Source: Symbiodinium sp. CCMP2592
Taxonomy: Eukaryota > Sar > Dinophyceae > Suessiales > Symbiodiniaceae
Direction: 5' to 3'
NCBI GenBank assembly: GCA_905221615.1
Contig: CAJNDT010005556.1
Coordinates: 1,974,691-2,038,690 of the forward strand
Length of the DNA: 64,000 nucleotides
Below the pieces are notes generated by a model. It did no database searches, was not told the DNA's origin, and was given only the letters and a program-made list of their open reading frames with translations. Position 1 is the stretch's first letter; every line of letters begins with the position of its first letter. The position numbers were made by a program, and so were the translations under genes. Below are positions 58,013-64,000 of the stretch, in pieces.

Positions 58013-60886
58013 GTGCCTGAGTCCAGCTGTGACGAGTGGCAGCTTCGAATCAATCGGTTGTACCAGGAGAGAGCTATCACTGCTATGCAGCACTGTCGAC
58101 AAATCAACTTCATCGCCGATGGGTCTACTCACAGCACCAGCGATTGTCTTGTGACAGTGGCTTGGGCGAATGAGATTTCTGCTGCAGTGTTTGCACCCAT
58201 GCAAGTGATGAAGACTGGACAAGTTTCTCCACAAGACCGGTTTGACGACGACCTGCTTCTTCACATATCAAAGCGAAAGAAGCTGGAAAGGATTGCTGCA
58301 TTCAGGCAGCTTCAAGCGATCAGTCACCAAATCTGGATTTTGCACAGAGGGCGAATGGATTTGGGCTCTTTCAAGATCGCCCCCTCTCTTGGGCAGAGGC
58401 CTGTGAAAAGATATGAAAGCAGGGTGGTTTTCCAAGTTGGAAAAGAAGACAATGACATTGACCGCTGTTTTCAGTGGTTGAGGGACAATCCGGATCCGGC
58501 TGAAGGCAGAGTGCCAGAAGGCAGAGTGCCAGAAGGCAGAGTGCCACCAGCTTTTCCTCATGTCTCCTTTCTGAAGACAATGTCTGAGGATGGAGAGATC
58601 ACAAATGTGCTCCCCGTCTTGCCAGAGTCAGAGAAGTGGTGGCTGAACATTCCACTGCTGGTCTTGGGCCTTGACCAGGGCAGCATCGGACTTGCTGGCA
58701 TGGCCTATGCTATGCGTGAAAACATGATTCATGTGAAATGTGACAAGATTCACAGGGCCATTCGAGATTTCAAAAACAGCATGTCGAGATGCCTCAAAGG
58801 ACTCTTCCTGAAAGCACAACTTCACTCCTCTTACATCTTTGCCCTGAATTATAAACCCTTTGGAAGTGGTGGTTTCTACCAGCAGAAGAAGGAAATGCTG
58901 GCGAGTTTTGTTTCCTGCACATCACCGAGCAGAAGCTTGTTGTGGGACGCTTTTCGAGATAAGATTGCCTATGACTTAGACAGGCAGCTATCCGGTGACG
59001 AGCATGAGATTGAACATATGCTTGCAAATGTCGAATCCTTCATGAAGAAGGGCAGCTTGGTGAAATCCTCCAGATGGTTCAGCTGGAACCAGCTATGTTG
59101 TGAGCAACTTCATGAGTTTCATGTCCTCAAAATGCTGCTGGCTGATCATTTCGGTGAAGATCAATCTTTCAGCCCTTGCTCAAGGGAAAGACTCAGCCTG
59201 TATTCCAACTCGGCGAATACACAATCGGGCAAGGAGCTCTTCGAAGGCAGAGTGCCAGAGTCCGAAGGCAGAGTGCCGGACTCTGACAATGGTGAGAGGC
59301 AGGAAGATGCACTGGGTGATTTGCAAAAGCTGTCACAGGCTGGTCGTGCCACTGATCCACGGAAAGAACTCAGCTTGTTGAAAGCCAGCATGGGGGGCTT
59401 CAAGTTGGCATACTATCTCATGACAGAAGACCTTTTCGATCACTCCAAGATATTGTACAAAGTGACCGAACCGTTGTGGACATGGTATGGGAAACAAGTA
59501 AAAAACGTTAAATCGCCGCAGGATGGTCGAGGTTATGCCGAGTTGATGACAGTGAATGATGCCTGGAAAGCAGACAAACATTTGTTGCAGATTGTCTCCA
59601 ACCTGCAGAAGACCGAGTTGTGGAAGGAGCATCTGGATACTGATTTACACGAGCCCGCAGAAAAAATCATGATGTTGAGCTTGCATTTGCTGATGAACAG
59701 GGTCTGGACTTGCAGTCTTTTTTCACTTCCACCAGATGCCTATGCGGGATTGCTGTCACCTGATGCAGAAATTCGGACGATCACGGCTTTGAAGGCAAAG
59801 GGCCATCACACATCACTCTTGAGGTTGGAGTCGACATTGGCACGGTCCACTCCAAGTGTTCATGCCCGGCAACTCTTCACAGACCTGCAAGTTGGAATCA
59901 GCCATCCTTCGAGACTTTTTCTGGACACATTGGAGGCACAGGGATATGAAGTGGCGCCTCCGGGGTCAGAAGACATTGTCGTGGATGATGTTGACACAGA
60001 GCAGGACGGGGAGATGGAGGATTCTGTGCCTGAAGAAGCAGATGACGGTGCCGGAGTTGGTGACATTTTGTTAGACGGGCAAGAGGGCAGAGTGCCAGCT
60101 CAAAGGACTGTAACAATATCGGTACCAGCATGCCCTGCAACCCACCTGCTGAGTGTTCTGGTGCAGACGCTGCCAGACAACAAGATTGTGGAAGATGTGC
60201 ACAACAAGATTCGTAATGATTCTTTGTTGAACAAAACCCGCAAGCAAACATACTCCACGATTCAAACTGTGATCGAGAATTCAAACGTCTTTGAAAGCCG
60301 TTCAATCAGGCATCCGGCAAAAGTCAAACGGGAATATTTTGAAAGGGAGTTTTGGAATGTGGACAGGAAGCGCCAAAAGTTGTGCTTCAGAGGATGTGTC
60401 CACAAGCTGCCGTCACAGTATACCGAGATTGTCGGCGACAAGACATGGAACACCCTGTCAGAAGAGACACTCGAACGAGCATCAGCTGCGTGGTCATGGC
60501 TAATTCACTACAATGATGCAAGACTGGCATCTCAGCATGTTCCCTTGCGTGCTGGGAAGTTTAGCAGCCTTGCAGCCCCTTTGAAGATCTTGAACCATGT
60601 CTTGGATTTGACATGCTATCTCTCTCTTGGGGCAAAAACCTGGGCTGCTCTCATGTGGCCAGTGGTCCAGCATGAGGACCAGTCGACAGGAGAGATATAT
60701 TTTGTTTTGAAGGCAGAGTGCCCGGATGGTTCCAGCGTCAAGGCCTGCTGGATTCATTTGTATGAGCCCCAGTATTGGGAAGTCATCGAAACAGAGGCAG
60801 TCTTCTGGAATGGCTTCATTTGCCTCCGTCGTTGTGCTACAAGCTCAGTGTCACTTCTATCCTATATGTTGCAGCATCCCAAGTGA
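58013..60886 (+). CDS. Large dinoflagellate-type protein, right copy
   Basis: 957 codons, apparently the same as 35,729-38,602 over the whole length, including all EGRVP insertions and the KAEC reading near 60,711. Opens after CAG with GTG, first ATG at 58,085. Such complete identity over 2.9 kb, next to decayed neighbours, suggests either very recent duplication or duplicated assembly. Confidence 0.55.
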   Translation: MPESSCDEWQLRINRLYQERAITAMQHCRQINFIADGSTHSTSDCLVTVAWANEISAAVFAPMQVMKTGQVSPQDRFDDDLLLHISKRKKLERIAAFRQLQAISHQIWILHRGRMDLGSFKIAPSLGQRPVKRYESRVVFQVGKEDNDIDRCFQWLRDNPDPAEGRVPEGRVPEGRVPPAFPHVSFLKTMSEDGEITNVLPVLPESEKWWLNIPLLVLGLDQGSIGLAGMAYAMRENMIHVKCDKIHRAIRDFKNSMSRCLKGLFLKAQLHSSYIFALNYKPFGSGGFYQQKKEMLASFVSCTSPSRSLLWDAFRDKIAYDLDRQLSGDEHEIEHMLANVESFMKKGSLVKSSRWFSWNQLCCEQLHEFHVLKMLLADHFGEDQSFSPCSRERLSLYSNSANTQSGKELFEGRVPESEGRVPDSDNGERQEDALGDLQKLSQAGRATDPRKELSLLKASMGGFKLAYYLMTEDLFDHSKILYKVTEPLWTWYGKQVKNVKSPQDGRGYAELMTVNDAWKADKHLLQIVSNLQKTELWKEHLDTDLHEPAEKIMMLSLHLLMNRVWTCSLFSLPPDAYAGLLSPDAEIRTITALKAKGHHTSLLRLESTLARSTPSVHARQLFTDLQVGISHPSRLFLDTLEAQGYEVAPPGSEDIVVDDVDTEQDGEMEDSVPEEADDGAGVGDILLDGQEGRVPAQRTVTISVPACPATHLLSVLVQTLPDNKIVEDVHNKIRNDSLLNKTRKQTYSTIQTVIENSNVFESRSIRHPAKVKREYFEREFWNVDRKRQKLCFRGCVHKLPSQYTEIVGDKTWNTLSEETLERASAAWSWLIHYNDARLASQHVPLRAGKFSSLAAPLKILNHVLDLTCYLSLGAKTWAALMWPVVQHEDQSTGEIYFVLKAECPDGSSVKACWIHLYEPQYWEVIETEAVFWNGFICLRRCATSSVSLLSYMLQHPK

Positions 60887-60992
60887 CATGTTTTCATTTA
60901 GGATTCTGTCAACTGTCGACCCATACAGTAAATAGTACAATAAACTTATATAAGTTTTGCTGTGCTTGTTTTTGCTGACTCGACTGAGGGAA

Positions 60993-62270
60993 ATGTCACA
61001 AGCATGTCGGACTCTCGCAGACTGCCAGAATCTCGCCGAGCATGTGATCTCCCAGACTGGAAACGTAGACGAAAAAAAGCGAAAGGAGCTGCAACGAATG
61101 CGCCGTCCAAAGCTCATGAGCCTGATCGCTTCTCATCACCTTCCGGAAGATGAGGATTTCATGCGCAAAATTGAGGCTATGTATTCGACAGCCAAAGATT
61201 CAACAGAGGATGAGGATGAGGATGACATTATCATGGGGGACTTTGTTGATGAGCTGGTTCTTGACGACCTGCTTGCTGAGGACAAACAGGAATTTAAAAT
61301 GGTCTCAGACGCAGTCAGAAAACGCAGAATCAAAAGGGTGCATCAAACCTGGCAGGCCATCAAGACGCAGCAAGCAAAGGCCAAGGCAAAGGGCAAGGCC
61401 AAAGCAAAGACCAAAGCAAAGGCCAAGCCACAGGCCAAACGGAAAGCCAAGAGAAAGATTTGTCGCCCACGTATGTTGCCCAGGAAGCAACCCGCGCCTC
61501 CTGATGAAAGTGGTCAAGAGGGAGCAGAAGGCAGAGTGCCAGCACCTCCTGCTGAGGTGCCGGTGGAGCCGGAGCCTGATAATCACGTGGAGGCCGCGGA
61601 AGGCAGAGTGCCAGCCCCTCCTGCTGAGATGCCGGAGGTGCCTGCTGCAATCCCTGTCCCAGAGCCTGATGATCACGTGGAGCCCGAGGAAGGCAGAGTG
61701 CCAGCCCCTCCTGCTGAGATGCCGGAGGTGCCTGCTGCAATCCCTGTCCCAGAGCCTGATGATCACGTGGAGCCCGAGGAAGGCAGAGTGCCAGCCCCTC
61801 CTGCTGAGATGCCGGAGGTGCCTGCAGTGCCTATCCCAGCACTCGAGCCACGGGAGGTTGCAGTCCGTGGCCCCCAACATCAGCGGCGGCCGAACCGTGT
61901 TGACTACCAAGGGGTATGGACACCTGTTCAATGCCCGGAGTGTCCCAAGATCGCTGGTGAGATGAAGTACGACCCGAATCCTGGTGGCACTGACAAAGCA
62001 AAATGGTTTCTCCGAGTTCGTGTGACAGACGGCGGTCTCTTGGAAAGATTCGGAACATTTGTTATAGCTTCGATGTGGTTGCCTGATCTGCTGTGTGTTG
62101 TGTCACATTACATGAACCCATGTGTGTCTGGCATTGAAGGCGAGTGGAGCCACCTCGTACCCTATCACTGGGGACGTGTGGCTTCCAAGATGACAGAAGC
62201 GCAGGCCAGACAACACGTCATTGACCATAGGCCCTGTTGTGGCCCGACCAGGAGGCCTGGCAACAACTAG
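60993..62270 (+). CDS. K/A-rich and P-rich repeat protein, right copy
   Basis: 425 residues, as at 38,709-39,986, with few substitutions: S to A before the first PPAEV, two EGRGP restored to EGRVP, V to G before EMKYD, I to M in FVIASMW, and the last residue N. The 90-base tandem repeat and the KAKAKGK tract are unchanged. Function unknown. Confidence 0.6.
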   Translation: MSQACRTLADCQNLAEHVISQTGNVDEKKRKELQRMRRPKLMSLIASHHLPEDEDFMRKIEAMYSTAKDSTEDEDEDDIIMGDFVDELVLDDLLAEDKQEFKMVSDAVRKRRIKRVHQTWQAIKTQQAKAKAKGKAKAKTKAKAKPQAKRKAKRKICRPRMLPRKQPAPPDESGQEGAEGRVPAPPAEVPVEPEPDNHVEAAEGRVPAPPAEMPEVPAAIPVPEPDDHVEPEEGRVPAPPAEMPEVPAAIPVPEPDDHVEPEEGRVPAPPAEMPEVPAVPIPALEPREVAVRGPQHQRRPNRVDYQGVWTPVQCPECPKIAGEMKYDPNPGGTDKAKWFLRVRVTDGGLLERFGTFVIASMWLPDLLCVVSHYMNPCVSGIEGEWSHLVPYHWGRVASKMTEAQARQHVIDHRPCCGPTRRPGNN

Positions 62271-62352
62271 AGGATTCATCCTGCGCTGCAAAGAAAAGTT
62301 GTGTGTCTGTCTGTGTGCTTGCATTGATGGCAGCGGGTCCTGCTAGATTGGA

Positions 62353-62538
62353 ATGCGTCCGAGAGACTGTGTGTTTCTGCTTGGGGAAGACGGATTGCGA
62401 AAGCATGTTCGCATTTTCACACATGTGGAATTTGTCACGTGCAAGCACATGGACAATCATTTCGAGTGCCACAACCCGGAAGCCGCACAAACTAGCACAT
62501 GTGGTTTGAAGCCGTGCGTGCTTGTGACTGAACAGTAG
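62353..62538 (+). CDS. Small Cys/His protein, right copy
   Basis: 61 residues, same as 40,069-40,254 with one change (LRKH for LRKP). Cys and His in VEFVTCKHMDNHFECH may bind a metal. It ends 12 bases before the next ATG. Confidence 0.45.
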   Translation: MRPRDCVFLLGEDGLRKHVRIFTHVEFVTCKHMDNHFECHNPEAAQTSTCGLKPCVLVTEQ

Positions 62539-62550
62539 CCGTCCAGAGCA

Positions 62551-63051
62551 ATGCATTTCGCCCCGATCGAACGAGGAGAGTGTTTCTTCAGAGGCGAGCT
62601 CTCCCCAATCTTGATCAAAACCGCTTGCGAAAAATTGGCCAAAGCGCCTGACCAGTGGAAACCAGCTGAGAGATGGAATGAAGTTTATGACGACGTGCCT
62701 TGGGAAATCATGGTTCGCTACCTGCGTTACTGGCCACGTATTGGCTCCCGCATTACAGGAGGCCTCAGGCTTCTTCGACGGTACCAAGGCCCCTTCCCGA
62801 AGTGTTATCAGGTGGGTGAAGGAGAAGAACCGCTGGAGTTGCCGCGCGTTTCTCTCGTTTGTGATTTTGTTTATGTTTGGAACGACGAAGATGAACAACA
62901 ACGGCAGTTTGTCCTTCAGATGAAACACCTCTCACTTGTTGCCATCCGTCTCGGTGGTCCGGGGGAACTTCCTGACCTTGATGCTGGAGCAATACCTTTG
63001 ACCGACCAGCTTGAGTGCAAAGTTGGGGTGGCAATAATTAATGGATCTTGA
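62551..63051 (+). CDS. Hypothetical 166-residue protein, intact copy
   Basis: ATG at 62,551, open to 63,051. Unknown function. Contains DVPWEIMVRYLRYWPRIG and GGLRLLRRYQGPFPKCY, then a strand-rich SLVCDFVYVWNDEDEQQRQF. No GGCAGAGTGCC inside, but two copies follow directly after the stop (about 63,060 and 63,082). The left copy is broken at four points. The 61-residue frame just upstream may be part of the same gene. Confidence 0.55.
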   Translation: MHFAPIERGECFFRGELSPILIKTACEKLAKAPDQWKPAERWNEVYDDVPWEIMVRYLRYWPRIGSRITGGLRLLRRYQGPFPKCYQVGEGEEPLELPRVSLVCDFVYVWNDEDEQQRQFVLQMKHLSLVAIRLGGPGELPDLDAGAIPLTDQLECKVGVAIINGS

Positions 63052-63236
63052 GGCGGGAAGGCAGAGTGCCAGCAGCTGGGAAGGCAGAGTGCCAGACGTT
63101 GTCGCGTCACCCAGCTGTACCCTGCTTCGCCTGCACGTGATTCGCTTGACAGTGTGGTCAACGCAGAAAAGCGCAACATCCAGCAGTTCGTAGCCACTTC
63201 ACGCGATTTGTGCATCCCTAATACTATCAAACCCTA

Positions 63237-64000
63237 AAACTATGGCACTCTGCCTTCTAGCCCCAAACCCTAAATACTAAAGACCCTGAAACTCTAACCC
63301 TAACCCTTTCATTACCCTCAAACCCTAACACTATGGCACTCTGCCTTCTAACCCCAAACCCTAAATATACTAAAGACCCTGAAACTCTAACCCTAACCCT
63401 TTCATTACCCTCAAACCCCTAATACTATGGCACTCTGCCTTCTAACCCCAAACCCTAAATATACTAAAGACCCTGAAACTCTAACCCTAACCCTTTCATT
63501 ACCCTCAAACCCTAACACTATGGCACTCTGCCTGCTAACCCCAAACCCTAAATACTAAAGACCCTGAAACTCTAACCCTAACCCTTTCATTACCCTCAAA
63601 CCCCTAATACTATGGCACTCTGCCTTCTAACCCCAAACCCTAAATATACTAAAGACCCTGAAACTCTAACCCTAACCCTTTCATTACCCTCAAACCCCTA
63701 ATACTATGGCACTCTGCCTTCTAACCCCAAACCCTAAATACTAAAGACCCTGAAACTCTAACCCTAACCCTTTCATTACCCTCAAACCCCTAATACTATG
63801 GCACTCTGCCTTCTAACCCCAAACCCTAAATACTAAAGACCCTGAAACTCTAACCCTAACCCTTTCATTCCCCTCAAACCCTAACACTATGGCACTCTGC
63901 CTTCTAACCCCAAACCCTAAATATAATAAAGACCCTGAAACTCTAACCCTAACCCTTTCATTACCCTCAAACCCTAACACTATGGCACTCTGCCTGCTAA
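63237..64000. repeat. ~93-bp satellite, right copy, runs off the window
   Basis: Nine monomers of 90-94 bases with GGCACTCTGCC at about 63,244, 63,334, 63,429, 63,522, 63,614, 63,708, 63,800, 63,891 and 63,984. Same monomer as 40,951-41,936, but the pattern of variants (AACACT versus AATACT) differs, so the arrays are not simple copies unit for unit. Confidence 0.95.

Larger units (their letters stand above)
46829..64000 (+). repeat. Long segmental duplication, right copy
   Basis: Direct copy of 24,522-41,9xx, beginning at the gap and running to the window end, so both true borders are unseen. Gene order is the same as on the left. Confidence 0.95.

Noticed and set aside
14300-64000. Long minus-strand open frames rich in WHSAF, LALCL or GTLP, for example 21,426-22,355, 22,073-22,873 and 61,305-61,931
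   Set aside because: They are antisense readings of the plus-strand genes; these peptides are the three reverse readings of GGCAGAGTGCC, and the frames contain no domain of their own.
1-64000. CRISPR array
   Set aside because: The regular repeats (satellite, decamer arrays, 134-bp array) have no unique spacers and the sequence is eukaryotic.
1-64000. Spliced-leader gene or relic (dinoflagellate SL)
   Set aside because: I looked for the 3' part of the leader (ending GGCTCAAG) and did not see it; a search by program could still find degenerate relics.

Overview
The window looks like nuclear DNA of a dinoflagellate, probably from the Symbiodinium/Suessiales side. This is inference, from: pentatricopeptide (PPR) exons with the ISACEK...W..AL repeat common in dinoflagellate proteomes; introns with GA, GC or GT donors and AG|G acceptors; TTTAGGG-type telomere-like DNA scattered everywhere; every convincing gene of the central island on one strand; and long low-complexity proteins rich in KAKAKGK or KGKGK. 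I found no spliced-leader sequence. No species can be named.

Layout. (1) 1-13,386: a gene-poor compartment of degenerate CCCTAAA/TTTAGGG, packed with short inverted-repeat (MITE-like) elements of several families. Its one convincing gene is a PPR gene at 3,291-5,035, cut by five introner-like introns. (2) About 13,387-42,387: a gene island bounded by an imperfect 44-bp inverted repeat and T-rich TTTAAAAG tracts. All genes are on the plus strand: two small acidic proteins in a tandem duplication, a protein with a Cys-based phosphatase loop, a KGKGKKGK protein, a 1,320-residue protein with a kinase-like fold, a RING-H2 protein, a basic/acidic hypothetical protein, a methyltransferase-like protein, a 342-residue unknown, a large dinoflagellate-type protein, a K/A- and P-rich protein and two small proteins. 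(3) 42,388-46,728: a second gene-poor telomere-like stretch. (4) A 100-N gap at 46,729-46,828. (5) 46,829-64,000: a near-identical direct copy of 24,522-41,9xx, up to the window end.

Two signals need most attention. First, the 11-bp interrupted palindrome GGCAGAGTGCC occurs roughly 70 times in the island, in coding and non-coding DNA, and I saw none in the flanking compartments. Inside genes it is read in all three frames (EGRVP, RQSA, KAEC), as expected of a small inserting element tolerated by proteins. Its reverse complement sits in every monomer of the ~93-bp satellite that closes the island. Second, 13.8-14.3 kb and 32.9-35.6 kb (and the right copy of the latter) hold repeated ~120-nt units whose two hairpins change sequence from copy to copy but keep pairing. 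The loops of the two hairpins are complementary to each other, and the wobble pairs fit only a plus-strand RNA. This looks like an undescribed structured RNA family.

The two long copies have decayed in different places: the RING gene and a 166-codon gene are broken on the left, the 342-codon gene on the right. So either they are diverging paralogous segments or there are local assembly errors. The gap before the right copy means that a scaffolding or strain artefact cannot be excluded. All reading is by eye; counts are approximate.
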